Notes: generated by a model not told the origin, from the sequence alone. Shown: positions 23,301 to 30,516, counted from the first letter of the stretch. The stretch is 64,000 nucleotides of DNA from Holothuria scabra (GCA_037179385.1 CM074179.1:76125719-76189718), one strand, 5' to 3'. Program-made: numbers and translations.

Positions 23301-23540
23301 TTTAACTGATCAGAAATAGCTATGTAAGTTGGAATAAGAATTGAAAAAAAAAAAAACCGACATCAGACTTTCAGATATCATGATTACACTACGTGATGTT
23401 TGGCTTCCTCTAAAACAATATTCCCCAAACTTTAACGGCTTTTCATATTAAATTAAAGGAACACCAAACATACCTCCGTCTTCATTTTTAGCCATTCCAA
23501 GAAGTCCACTAGTGAAGAGTACGAGTTCTTTAGTCGCCAT
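2204..23540 (-). CDS. ASPG: Type I asparaginase-like protein, 7-exon gene, probably catalytically inactive
   Basis: Seven exons join in phase to 362 codons plus TAA: 23474-23540, 18875-18986, 17077-17401, 3598-3724, 3093-3199, 2741-2917, 2204-2377. All six introns are GT-AG. The product follows E. coli AnsA and the N-terminal domain of animal ASPG: DSSN near residue 81, FVILHGTDTM (107-116), KPVILTGSQ, a KLFRGNR strand (176-182), a GLLHLYPG strand, GAGN, VNCTQC and GADMT. It lacks the ankyrin repeats of vertebrate ASPG. Family members hydrolyse asparagine to aspartate in the cytosol, using a Thr in TGGTIG plus a Thr-Asp-Lys triad. Here TGGTIG reads TSGLLG, so the nucleophile is Leu13. Thr113-Asp114 remain but the triad Lys is Asn185. 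The frame is open, so I infer a selected pseudoenzyme or a divergent enzyme. The start codon has A at -3 and G at +4. Confidence 0.9.
2741..2917 (-). CDS. ASPG: Asparaginase-like gene exon 6
   Basis: 177 nt in phase 0, acceptor GCAAAG and donor GTAAGC. It encodes the C-terminal domain motif FGAGN, a DLLKEI helix and the IVVNCTQC strand, with a downstream NYSPG that aligns with the family YxxG. Confidence 0.92.
3093..3199 (-). CDS. ASPG: Asparaginase-like gene exon 5
   Basis: 107 nt, acceptor TTACAG and donor GTAAGT. It encodes a divergent loop, then a HTSMNDNVGLLHLYPG segment that matches the VGLLRLYPG strand of human ASPG. Confidence 0.88.
3598..3724 (-). CDS. ASPG: Asparaginase-like gene exon 4 (altered triad lysine)
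   Basis: 127 nt, acceptor TTTTCTGTCAG and donor GTAAGC. It encodes the VTLFFDKKLFRGNR strand, then VSNI where AnsA has TTKA and human ASPG has ATKV. The Lys of the Thr-Asp-Lys triad is Asn185 (codon AAC). LAAF and SPN further on match the family. Confidence 0.9.
4013..4853. mobile_element. Foldback-type DNA element with asymmetric terminal inverted repeats
   Basis: The ends are inverted repeats. ATGGGGAATCGACAC at 4017 is mirrored by GTGTCGATTCCCCAT ending at 4849, with 22 of 24 bases matching across the outer end. Further in, 4360-4452 is again mirrored by about 4716-4800 (AACCTCATTAT, AGCACATG and CCGCTAAG blocks). The left arm is about 435 bp because it holds a tandem array. The right arm is about 135 bp. 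No coding sequence lies between them. I did not find a convincing target duplication. It sits in intron 3 of the asparaginase gene. Confidence 0.65.
4024..4362. repeat. Degenerate tandem array, about 20-23 bp unit
   Basis: About fifteen degenerate copies of a unit close to CGACACATACCAATTTAAAT. They fill the left arm of the foldback element, while the right arm has only one or two units. The array has therefore expanded on one side. Confidence 0.8.
5134..5672 (+). repeat. Gypsy-1 5' LTR
   Basis: 539 bp, starts TGGTGCACTC and ends CTATCTAACA, with TG...CA ends. A TATAAAG box at about 5525 and an AATAAAT signal near 5585 give a U3-R arrangement. It is the same length as the 3' LTR. Confidence 0.92.
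5673..5690 (+). other. Gypsy-1 primer-binding site
   Basis: TGGCGAAGGAGCGGG begins directly after the LTR end. TGG pairs with the CCA end of a tRNA. I did not assign the tRNA species. Confidence 0.6.
5676..5830 (+). repeat. Leader tandem repeats next to the PBS
   Basis: Five degenerate units of about 30-38 bp with core GGAGCGGACTTTCAT, several preceded by CTAATTA. Units start near 5680, 5718, 5752, 5786 and 5812. The first overlaps the PBS side. The function is unknown. A packaging or RNA-structure role is a guess. Confidence 0.6.
6551..7522 (+). CDS. gag: Gypsy-1 Gag-like polyprotein
   Basis: 323 codons from ATG 6551, with the frame open upstream to 6509. MANLQSTDFLPSRF is the likelier start because it precedes the region with capsid-like composition. 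The central region (FERTLQGTARIWIE, FLAQFSESS, FSELKYIEGNTAEQF) resembles the retrotransposon gag domain. A CX2CX4HX4C zinc knuckle (CFYCNVPGHKAANC) lies near the C terminus and is intact. Gag forms the particle and binds the genomic RNA. The frame ends at TAG 7520-7522. Pol continues in the -1 frame. Confidence 0.85.
   Translation: MANLQSTDFLPSRFECDKINADLARAHFLAFSDYLEAHNLHNPADNAQFQTVLSLFERTLQGTARIWIEGKVFQDRPNLRASFLAQFSESSSHHALSRQFSELKYIEGNTAEQFLASIRKLALLLGYTELQVRDKFLAALPSDCQSAVLMSTDQNADINALLQKAQIYLDLKKSSSSSPASSTTVASTHDTALSTQTDNVLTNASIAELCNKIDGLLNNRSRTSDRQTNNNQSPRQRYNSRDSRRQSLRRMPQPRAHFNQSRPRLGLQGLCFYCNVPGHKAANCFLRQEHLRAQYGPHFHSYQPTNRHMTNPVPSAPNTQNFQ
7510..7516 (+). promoter_or_regulatory. 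Candidate -1 frameshift slippery heptamer
   Basis: A-AAT-TTT in the gag frame, four nucleotides before the gag stop. It fits the X-XXY-YYZ rule, and the pol frame entered by a -1 slip is open. I did not assess a downstream pseudoknot. Confidence 0.6.
7513..8310 (+). pseudogene. pol: Gypsy-1 pol: aspartic protease region
   Basis: Open in the -1 frame relative to gag. LLLFDSGATRSIL carries the retropepsin D-S-G active site in its usual hydrophobic setting. A LILGTDTLKQL segment matches the second conserved strand (ILG-D). The enzyme would cleave Gag-Pol in the particle. The frame is interrupted by TAA at 8308-8310 but continues beyond it in the same frame. Confidence 0.8.
8311..8811 (+). pseudogene. 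pol: Gypsy-1 pol: N-terminal reverse transcriptase
   Basis: Same frame as the protease. It contains an acidic linker and the start of RT, with a LDKLVDLGIL helix and SYTSPVFLIPK, which matches the S-P-V-L-V-K motif. The frame is lost in an A-run near 8779-8783, where one base appears to be missing. RT resumes one frame over at a KRAVTDFRFLN motif. Confidence 0.85.
8790..9200 (+). pseudogene. pol: Gypsy-1 pol: RT palm and catalytic motif
   Basis: VTDFRFLN, SVLDLKSAF and LPQGLNLSPSIF match RT motifs 2-4. The catalytic box reads ISMHDDIIVY: both Asp of xxDD are kept, but the first two residues are Met-His rather than Tyr-Val/Leu/Ile. The frame breaks again near 9190 in a T-run. Confidence 0.85.
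9197..10216 (+). pseudogene. pol: Gypsy-1 pol: RT thumb and RNase H
   Basis: KCSLFRSSVTYMGHII and RRFVGAVNYVSSFFPRI are the RT thumb. TLYSDTSRIATGSYL is the RNase H core with D-x-S. The downstream TELELFGLL and YVDHAAL carry the further acidic residues. LADYLSRAP closes the domain. A proline-rich spacer ends the frame near 10200, and the integrase lies one frame over. Confidence 0.85.
10210..11514 (+). pseudogene. pol: Gypsy-1 pol: integrase, zinc domain and DDE core
   Basis: A YHND...CHQG segment and ACLKC mark the HHCC zinc domain, broken by TAA at 10864 and 10903. The DDE core follows: ISLDFKTMP, LITDAARSL and a QVERH segment supply Asp, Asp and Glu. TAG at 11512-11514 interrupts the frame. 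Integrase would insert the cDNA; this copy cannot make the whole protein. Confidence 0.82.
11515..12045 (+). pseudogene. pol: Gypsy-1 pol: integrase C-terminal region
   Basis: Continues the same frame after the amber at 11512. An SVGQPVYLYK segment and a WVGPLVTHAI...LKP segment resemble the SH3-like C-terminal domain of Ty3/Gypsy integrases. It ends at TAG 12043-12045. Confidence 0.7.
12050..12780 (+). pseudogene. Gypsy-1 post-pol region with coding-like remnants
   Basis: Several short blocks read like protein in shifting frames, each ended by stops. Examples are a block ending GGPGKFVQRLFQ near 12320 and one near 12540-12670 reading EWYIIVDSSERLPSLL. The position between pol and the 3' LTR is where some elements carry an env or other third ORF. 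I see no signal peptide, furin site or membrane segment, so I do not name a function. Confidence 0.35.
13629..13653. repeat. 25-bp word, copy 1
   Basis: Identical to 15734-15758. The inner part, GAATACCTGACCGTATTC, is itself an imperfect palindrome (GAATAC...GTATTC). Confidence 0.75.
15734..15758. repeat. 25-bp word, copy 2
   Basis: Same orientation as the copy at 13629, 2105 bp downstream. Confidence 0.75.
16100..16638 (+). repeat. Gypsy-1 3' LTR
   Basis: 539 bp, near 96% identical to 5134-5672 with no length change. It starts TGGTGCACTC and ends TATCTAACA. Confidence 0.92.
17077..17401 (-). CDS. ASPG: Asparaginase-like gene exon 3 (HGTDTM core)
   Basis: 325 nt, acceptor TTTTTCCCCAG and donor GTAAGA. 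It carries the best conserved part: RIIYTV, PLKDSSN, the FVILHGTDTM signature with Thr113-Asp114, the ALSFMMEDL helix, KPVILTGSQ and a GDGIQNL segment. This alone is enough to identify the family. Confidence 0.95.
17543..18655. mobile_element. Non-autonomous TIR element in asparaginase intron 2
   Basis: The left end TACACTGTAAAAACAG is mirrored at the right by a sequence whose reverse complement is TTACACTTTAAAGACTG. Both ends are followed by TTGGG(T/C)AAA-type subrepeats, which recur inside (near 17640-17700 and 18480-18640). No coding. The target duplication is unclear. A different repeat (17861-18152) lies inside it. Confidence 0.55.
17861..18152. repeat. Dispersed repeat family B, copy 1
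   Basis: About 290 bp matching 59823-60120: a TAAAGGC start, CCAAACAGT, GCCCCTCCCACA, CCAGACA, GTGTGTAAT and a GCATTGTTTGAA block occur in the same order. Confidence 0.65.
18875..18986 (-). CDS. ASPG: Asparaginase-like gene exon 2
   Basis: 112 nt encoding residues 23-59 and part of 60. The acceptor is TTCACACAG and the donor is GTGAGT. The THDKKYAES segment matches the FHDEEHA-type segment of animal ASPG between the nucleophile loop and the second strand. Phase 1 in and phase 2 out fit both neighbours. Confidence 0.88.
19160..20160. other. Asparaginase intron 1, no feature recognised
   Basis: Part of the 4.5-kb first intron. Only homopolymer T runs and one more TTGGGTTTA-type subrepeat near 19710-19760 stand out. 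Confidence 0.5.
20291..20552. repeat. Compound microsatellite (ATTC)n then (GTCA)n
   Basis: An (ATTC)n tract of about 80 bp runs from 20291 and passes through mixed units into (GTCA)n/(CTCA)n to about 20552. The open frames across it (HSFIHSF-type repeats) are products of the repeat, not genes. Confidence 0.9.
20901..21246. repeat. Dispersed repeat family C, copy 1
   Basis: Matches 24308-24664 in the same orientation. Blocks shared are AAAGCAACAT, ATCAAAGGCGGT, CTGAGTTTGTTA, GAGCTATGC, GTTACGTAACTTTTTG, TAGTG(A/G)GCTTC and AGGCAGAGAA. Confidence 0.75.
21250..22995. other. Asparaginase intron 1, no gene seen
   Basis: AT-rich sequence with short chance open frames and no conserved motif. Confidence 0.45.
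23004..23195. mobile_element. Small inverted-repeat element
   Basis: GGCGTAGCCA at 23009 is mirrored by TGGCTATGCC at 23182, with C-rich and G-rich blocks just inside. The size and ends look like a short MITE. Evidence is limited to these ends. Confidence 0.35.
23377..23401. repeat. 25-bp direct repeat downstream of asparaginase exon 1
   Basis: Identical to 23633-23657. The pair brackets exon 1 of the asparaginase-like gene (23474-23540) and its immediate upstream region, 256 bp apart. Confidence 0.8.
23474..23540 (-). CDS. ASPG: Asparaginase-like gene exon 1 (start codon, altered nucleophile motif)
   Basis: 67 nt, ATG at 23538-23540 in the context AAAGATGG, ending before donor GTATGT. It encodes residues 1-22 plus one base. 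The motif at residues 10-15 is TSGLLG where the family has TGGTIG. The first Thr and third-position Gly are kept, but the catalytic Thr is Leu13. That change needs at least two base substitutions from any Thr codon. The exon is followed by KNEDG, which matches the family after this motif, so the alignment is not in doubt. Confidence 0.88.
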
Positions 23541-23632
23541 CTTTGAAAAAGAATTGGAACGATTCTGTTAGGTACAACTAACAGTATATTATTGTACTAC
23601 ATGGACTTTGAACGGTCTGTAAGTTTGTGCTG

Positions 23633-23657
23633 TCATGATTACACTACGTGATGTTTG
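23633..23657. repeat. 25-bp direct repeat upstream of asparaginase exon 1
   Basis: Second copy of the word at 23377. It lies about 95 bp upstream of the start codon in the gene's direction, so it is inside the likely promoter region. Confidence 0.8.
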
Positions 23658-24307
23658 ACCTCATCAGAATTTACAATGAAGTCCCAGGAAATTTTTTGAT
23701 TCCTTCTATTCCCACATGTAATGCCACACAAGTGATGCACAAACTTAAGCCTGTACTTCAAAGTTCATGTTTATGGCTGTCATTTTGAAAGACTGCAATC
23801 ATAATAATGCATTTCAGCTTGTTAGAGTGTCTCCCGTCATCGGCCTTATATACTGCAAGTACATGTTACATGTGCAATGACCGTCGGTCAAACGTTTACA
23901 TACGTACATAAATTAGGACTTTTTTAAAATTTAAGAGATTTGAGGGGAAACTCGTATCACAAAATTTTATTGACACTCATTATTGTATCAAATTTGCGCA
24001 GTTAGAGTCAATTGAACTGACTCAGGTGTCACACCGTAAACCTTTAAAACTGTTGTTATCTGTTACGGTGTTTCTGAAGATTTTTGCGTAAAATTTATTT
24101 TTCAAGTCACTCTGACAAAATGACATGGACCCATTATATATTCACTTCTTGCATGCATTTCACGAAATGAGATATCTGACCGATTTCAAAGAAAAAAGTG
24201 AAAGATACTAATGAGAAAAGATATAGTGCGTTGCTAAACGATAAACAAAGCTATTTTCCCACTATTATGTACCACTCGTTAAAGTATGTTCATTCATACG
24301 TCGTCAT

Positions 24308-24664
24308 GCTGTGACGTCGCTTCTTGAAAAAGCAACATGGACACCCCAGTACATCAAAGGCGGTGTGGGGTGTAACTAATATCTGAGTTTGTTACATGAT
24401 CTTTAGCCTCAAATGAGCTATGCTTTCATTGTGGTCACACTGCGTGAAAAGCAATCAACACATGCTGACTGAACTGCAAGCTAACCGTAAATGTTACGTA
24501 ACTTTTTGTGTATTGAAACACGTCTTTCACTGTCAGTCAATAAATCAGATATGAAACTTGACTCAATCAAGTCTGCCTGTAGTGGGCTTCTCTGTAGTGG
24601 GCTTCTTTTCTTCCCTGAAGTGATAAGAGTTAATCAGGCAGAGAAGAAGGATGTAACAAAAAGT
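24308..24664. repeat. Dispersed repeat family C, copy 2
   Basis: About 357 bp similar to 20901-21246, including a small local duplication of CTGTAGTGGGCTTCT near 24580-24605. Confidence 0.75.
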
Positions 24665-24716
24665 ACGAGGGAACGTTTCATCATGGTGTTACGACCTGTT
24701 AGTCAAGTGGTATGAT

Positions 24717-24770
24717 TTTATTTTTATTTATTTTATTTTTTTTTATTTATTTATTTATTTATTTTTTTTT
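24717..24770. repeat. T-rich (TTTA)n tract
   Basis: 54 bp of TTTA units and T runs. It may be the tail of the preceding repeat copy. Confidence 0.8.
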
Positions 24771-24779
24771 TGCGTATTC

Positions 24780-27440
24780 TCTTCACCGCGTGAATTTATG
24801 ATTTTAAACGACGAATGCAACTGCGGTCTTCAACTACCGAGGCTGAAGCTGTCTTTATATCGTGAAGTCTTCCCCTGGGATTCGACGACTTTCTGTTTCT
24901 CCCAGCAAAATTGACAATCATCTCTTCCCTAGCGATGACTCCAGAACAATCGGGACAGGATGAACCAACAAAACAGCAATCAACAATGGAGGAGCAGTCA
25001 GAACTTCTCCCCGACAACCACTTTCGGCAAATGCTTCCTTCCAAAGGAGACTGGAACTTCCCCAACTCTCCGACGACAAATATTGCTGAATAAACTGTGA
25101 GAATTTACAGCAACAGCTCACTTCAAAGACTTCGTTGAAATCACGGAAATAAATTCTTAGAACCGACGTGAATTTATCTTCCCAAACTTGAATGTCGCAA
25201 CCTTTTCTAATTAGGGAAACGGTCCTAGTATAAATACAGTTCGTTCTCAAATTCTGGAACGTACTACATCTTGCAGGTAAGTTTCAAAAATAACTGTTTA
25301 CAACTTCCGTGATGATACTGCAAATTTCTCCGATGTTTTTCCAAGAAGAGTAAATGCTGGAATCAACGCGTTTGCTTTTCGAATGTTTGGTGAACATCGG
25401 GTCACAAATTTGACCTGTTTTCATCACAGAAATCCTCACAAACGAAGCTCCTAGAAACATCGCTCAATTACCGCTCAGCGTGACGTGATCGCAGCAACTA
25501 ATCGCATCAGGTTTCAATGACCTGTCCTTGTTTTTTATGACTAGACCTTCAGAAACAATTTGCTGAATAACACTGGGCTTCCAATACATTATAATAAATA
25601 ACCACTCATCTGTTAGGCCATTACCTAGGACCTCGGAACAGTCGTGATATTCCTGAACTCGTATTGGACCATGTCGGTCAGGTGACTGCTCTTACTCCCA
25701 CAATAAAACCCAAGTAACCATCCTTTATTTTTCACGGATAAAGAACGGACGAATCACCGGCCTAGGAATGCATTAAACCCTAATACGACATTGAAGTAAA
25801 ATTGGCCTCACAAGCTATAGGCTTACAGAGCATTCGTCCACTACTACGTACGTATGCAGACTTGACTATGCCGAGGCTGCATGATGATATATGTACTGCA
25901 TGAATACCATACAATGCTATAGTGCTCGCTTCATGCTGTGCCTGTCCCTGCTGATGAAGCCGTTGTATACAGCTAAGTTACAGGGATAGTACGGGCTGGA
26001 CTAAGTAAGCTCTTTTTTTAATACTTGAGTAAACAAAACCCCATATAATACGACACCACACAATGTTAATAATAAGTAGGCCTAAATATTTATGGAAAAG
26101 GTGAAGTCCCCAAATAGGCCTTTAAGTGTTGCGATCAATAACTATCGTTAGAACTAAGTTTAGCTATGATAGCCCAACTGACATGAATACTGTAACAGTG
26201 TAACGCTAGCATGTAAAGTTGATCTTAAAGCTTTTAAGTTAGCCTAGAACCTTCTTAGCATGGCACGGTCGTGACCGCCTAGGGCTCTTTTTAACGCTGA
26301 GTTAAAACTAGCAACTAGCACTGGGTAGTTTACCTTGTTCAACTTCCTCTGAAGACTTAATCTGACCCCTAGCTTATAGACATCGTGAAGAGCTGACTAA
26401 CTTAGACACGGATAGACTATAATTCAGAGTTTGAATTTGAAAATACCGCCCTGAACTAGTTTGTTATTGAAGTGTGCCGAACTTCAATATTGGCATTTAT
26501 GGCATCCCCGATCAACTACTTGGCTGATCGGTGCATGTTTTCCATTCGCTTTTACAATACAGAGGTTCAAGATAACAGTTCTCGCTAAGCAGTAAAGTCC
26601 AGAGCTTGCAGACTTGCAAATATGTAAATGTCCGCCAGACAACTGCCATACCTTTGCATGGAGAGAGAAGTAGATCTCTTTGAAAACGAAGTTTTACCAT
26701 GAAAAAATGCAAGATGTGTGCAAGTTTTTCATGCCAGTGGCTTACAATGCACACTTAAACATACTGATAAGGTTAAATTCATAAATAAAAATAGAAACAT
26801 TTCATTGAAACTTGGAAGTTTGAGCAGTGCGTATTGATCCGTACAAAAGGGAGCTACATTTATTCCACTTTTACAGAAAGTTGATATAAATTTCGGAGAT
26901 TCTTCTGGATGTGAGGGGAAAATATCGCCAAATTTCGCCTTAAATTCCTTTAAATAGTCAGTCGTATTGTTAAAACAAAATATAGCAAGATAACCATGCA
27001 ACGTATATTTAAAAGGCTTATATTTTTGAAAATTTGGAACCGTAATAACTGTGAGCTATGGAAACACTGACTTTGCAGCACTGTCGACTGCTAGCGATCC
27101 TGTAGCTGTGTATGTATGTGAAGTTGTTAACTCGAAGAGCAGTTCGCCAGTACTGCAGTATCCGGTCTCTGAACAGAACAGAGACGAAAAAAGTTCTCAC
27201 AGGATGTTGATGAAGATGATGAACCAACCACGAAGGTAAGGGTGTCAGATTGTGTTTAAAAACCCTAAAAATTTCAGATTTCAATGCCTCATAGCCCTGA
27301 CAAGGTTGTTCAGTGGCCTAGCCTACAGGCAACAATGATGAATATCATCGTGACCACGTTAAAGCATTAAAACCTAGGGGCCTAATTAGGCCTAACGTTA
27401 GCTATGCCTTACAAGTTGTGCATGTAACATAGGCATAGGC
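24780..27440. other. Intergenic, no supported gene
   Basis: Short open frames occur on both strands but none shows a recognisable domain. A possible donor (CACGAAG|GTAAGG) at about 27235 and an acceptor (TTATTCTAG) at about 28135 on the plus strand could belong to an unrecognised exon pair, but nothing else supports this. Confidence 0.4.
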
Positions 27441-27451
27441 CTGACCTACGT

Positions 27452-27954
27452 GGGGTCCGTTAGTTTCCGCCCTCGGTAGTTTCTGCCCGTGGCTTTCTGC
27501 CCCTAAAACCTTAGGGCGGAAAGTGATGTTTGAGCTTACAAGTGTTAATAACAATTTTTAATTTCTTATTAAAGTACAAAACAACAATGAAATTTGTTGA
27601 TAGGCCTAAAACTTATTCAGAATTCTCGGCGAAAAGAATGAATTGTAAGATCTTTTTGTACACATCATTCAAGTATCGTCACACGCTGCTGTTATTTTTA
27701 CGTTTCTATAGTCCGTGTGTCTACAGGTAGGCTTATGCTGAATGTGTGAACAATTGGTCACAGCACTGAATAACGTATACCTGTACGTAAGTACGTATTA
27801 GTATACTAAAGTTTACAGTGAGAATGTTGCTTGGAAAGACGTCAACATGGCATTCACGGGTGTCGCATTGAATAGTAAAAGACGTTTGAAACTTTAAGGA
27901 AAAGTTGATGGAAAGTGGGCGGAAAGTGGCGAGGGTGGAAACTAACTGTAACCG
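27452..27954. mobile_element. Short TIR element (hAT-like size of target duplication)
   Basis: 503 bp. CCGTTAGTTTCCGCCCTCG at the left is mirrored at the right by the reverse complement of CAGTTAGTTTCCACCCTCG. A second CTTTC(T/C)GCCC block follows on both sides. The flanks are ACCTACGT (27444-27451) and ACTTACGT (27955-27962), an 8-bp target duplication with one mismatch. Eight base pairs fits hAT or P elements. No transposase. Confidence 0.6.
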
Positions 27955-28236
27955 ACTTACGTTACTGCCACAGTAAACAGACTGAGAAACTTGCATAATA
28001 TATTATCGTAAGTTTAGCCCATACGCCTGACTAAACTCCGTGTGTTTGTGTTGCTGAAACCTTACGAATAGACCTCACATTTGTTTTGCTCAGATGAAAG
28101 AAGAAGTACTAACTTCATTCTCCCATTTATTCTAGGCATCATTCTTGGCCTATAACTATCTGTGCCTGTCGTTTGCGTCTGGCACTGAAGAGCTCGATCA
28201 TATCAAGATTTTTTATGAAATATTAATGCAGATGAG

Positions 28237-28292
28237 CACAACTCGCTGGGCCCGTGCGGGGACATGTCGCCGCAAGGGCCCAGCGAGTTGTG
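28237..28292. other. GC-rich near-perfect hairpin
   Basis: Arms 28237-28259 and 28270-28292 pair over 23 bp with one mismatch around a 10-nt loop. Core CTCGCTGGGCCC / GGGCCCAGCGAG. It stands out in AT-rich surroundings. Confidence 0.85.
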
Positions 28293-28299
28293 AAATGTT

Positions 28300-29220
28300 T
28301 ACAGTCATTTTACCGTACAGTTTCCATGGCCAGTAGCACAATCAATACGTTATAGGCCTATTGGGGCCTTGTACGCCACCTCACTTGCCAGTGCAGTGCC
28401 ATATGGATGATCTGGCATAATTTCCTGATATTCAGAATAGGTGCAGTGTTTGGAGCAATTGTCTGGGTTCCCCATTTGCTACAGCCTAGCTAGGCAAGGT
28501 AATAATTAGTAAATAAATAGGGTGCCCATTTGTCCAGATTTATGCTGGACAGGCCGTGCAGCTTTTCAGCATGTTGTCCTTCATTCTGGTGCACACAGCA
28601 CCCAGTGTTGAATATTCCCTATTCTGGAAATTTCTAATATTTCCAACAACTGGATGATTTCATTTTTACATGTGTCCCAATTTCCTCATCCTAGTAGAAC
28701 ACCAGGAAGGGCACGAGGGGGTTTGTGATGCCAAAAATGTGGCGTGGCATCAAGGCATGGCCACCCTATTGATAACCAGTTGAGAAAAACTTTCCATGTT
28801 CCTCTGTGTATTATGGTACAATGCAGACTAGTGCCACTCTACAAAACACATTAATGCTGTGTTGGCAAACTCTCAGTTAATACTGTTATGGCAAACTCTC
28901 AGTGAATGCAAAATGACACCACCAACAGCAGCAACATGGTACTACACATAGGTTTACTTCCAGCATGGGCAGTCAGATTTGTTCAGTGTGTAATTGTTGC
29001 AGTGTGTTCAATAGCTAATTTTTAACCATGGATTTCTGTTAGTGATCACAAATACCTAAAGGCTTTTCTAAAGAAGATTCAAGAAAAGTTTGTCATGTCA
29101 TTGGTCATTGTCAAGTGCAAACTAGTACTGTAGTTAAATATTTTGGAAATTTTGGTCTGTGCATCTTTCACCAAATAAGAGTATATCACATAATACTTTT
29201 TTCTCTTGTAGACTGTCACC
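28300..29220. other. No feature recognised
   Basis: Unique-looking AT-rich sequence with no open frame or repeat that I can name. Confidence 0.4.
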
Positions 29221-29222
29221 AA

Positions 29223-29370
29223 CCTGTCCAGTGCCATCCTTGGAATAAGAGATTTCCATGGACCACCAGATGGCATTTGCTAATGCCTTTGCTTAAGAAT
29301 TTGCAATAAGATATCATTCTTGGCAGGCATAAGGATGCATATTTATTCGTTCATGGACTACACAACAACA
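29223..29370. repeat. Dispersed repeat family D, copy 1
   Basis: Shares CTGTCCAGT, TTCCATGGACCACCAGATG, AATGCCTTTGC, AATAAGATATCATTCTTGGC and AGGATGCATATTT blocks with 61461-61605 and a diverged copy at 29431-29553. Confidence 0.75.
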
Positions 29371-29430
29371 GTAGATAACTTAGTTCAGCTACAGTATAAG
29401 TGCAGATTGAACAACTTAATCTTACATATT

Positions 29431-29553
29431 ACCAGTCTATCAAATGCAGTGGAAGAATAGATTTCCATGTACTACCAGATGACATTGGCTTAAATGCTTT
29501 TGCCTGAGATTGTGCTATAAGATATAATTCTTGGCAGGTGTAAGGATGCAAAT
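29431..29553. repeat. Dispersed repeat family D, copy 2 (diverged)
   Basis: Close tandem copy, about 60 bp after copy 1, with TTCCATGTACTACCAGATGA and ATTCTTGGCAGG kept. Confidence 0.65.
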
Positions 29554-29559
29554 ATCAGA

Positions 29560-30440
29560 GAACTAACTACATTGTTTCACAGGGGAAGCGTATCCTTCTC
29601 CTTTTCAGCCCCACAATGCCCCCATGTGAGGGTATTTCTGCACCCTGCCTCTTTCTCCCCCACCCTGCCCCTTTTCAATTTTCTCCTGCTGGGTGTAGCC
29701 TTCACCAAAAAGTGGACAGACCCTACCAATGAGTGCACTGCTAACACTTTTATGGACTCTAAGGCAGTCATTTGGGTGTGAAGTGGCAGGCTAATATGTC
29801 AGTATAAGTAAAGAAAGCATATAATTAAAACTTACATGGGGCTTTAGGGAGTTGGCAGATGGTGCACAGCCCTTTGCACGTACAGTGTGTCCTACAGCTA
29901 TATTTCCCCCTGCCCCTCTGTCACTGAGGCTAGGAGCCTGCATACATGTATTTGTTGGTTTTTCGACTAAACAACAGCAGTGAAACTGACACATCTGATT
30001 TCAGCTATGATCAAGTGTGCATCAGAAACTTTAAATAGCCTCATTGGCCCAATTGACAATAACAGCATATCCTAGTGTCACCCCTAGTGTGTATTGCCAG
30101 TGTTATTTAATGAAAATTTTTCCTTTTAGCTTTATTCTTGTGTGTATTTTGTTGTGAGTACAATCTGAGTGTTGACCAGCAACCCTGCATTACTTTTCAA
30201 TGGCTTTGAGGTACTTGTCAGACAAACACAGTGTTCACAACAATAATGCACCCTCTTACTGTGCCCACTACAAAGAAATGTATTTGCCAGCAAATACAGT
30301 TGTTCTAGTTAGATGGATTTTAACCGCCCAGTTTCCAGCCTATTGGTTTAAGTCGATTCGTTCACAACCTTTTTTTCAGTTGTGGCTCACAGGCTCGTTT
30401 CCCTACTCCATTGCTCATGCGGACTCATGCAGAGTCTTTA
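29560..30440. other. No supported gene
   Basis: C-rich stretch near 29600-29690 and a fragment near 29935-29990 with similarity to the end of repeat family D. No domain in any frame. Confidence 0.4.
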
Positions 30441-30445
30441 GTATG

Positions 30446-30516
30446 AATCTTCCTTGGAATCGAACCCGTGCCTTCCGCGTGAGAGACGGATGTTCTTACC
30501 GTTGGACCAGACACGC
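30446..30516 (-). pseudogene. tRNA-Glu(CTC)-like sequence, decayed
   Basis: A-box TGGTCCAACGG and B-box GGTTCGATTCC fit the consensus fully. The anticodon stem TCCGT/GCGGA closes a CTCTCAC loop with anticodon CTC (Glu). The acceptor and T stems do not pair well (T stem about 2 of 5), so it is a tRNA pseudogene or SINE head rather than a working gene. Confidence 0.6.

Noticed and set aside
24796..25250. Minus-strand frame with Cys-rich segments and an opposite plus-strand frame
   Set aside because: No recognisable fold or splice signals.
26512..27284. Three overlapping minus-strand frames of 80-90 codons
   Set aside because: No domain, no consistent splice sites, and frames overlap each other.
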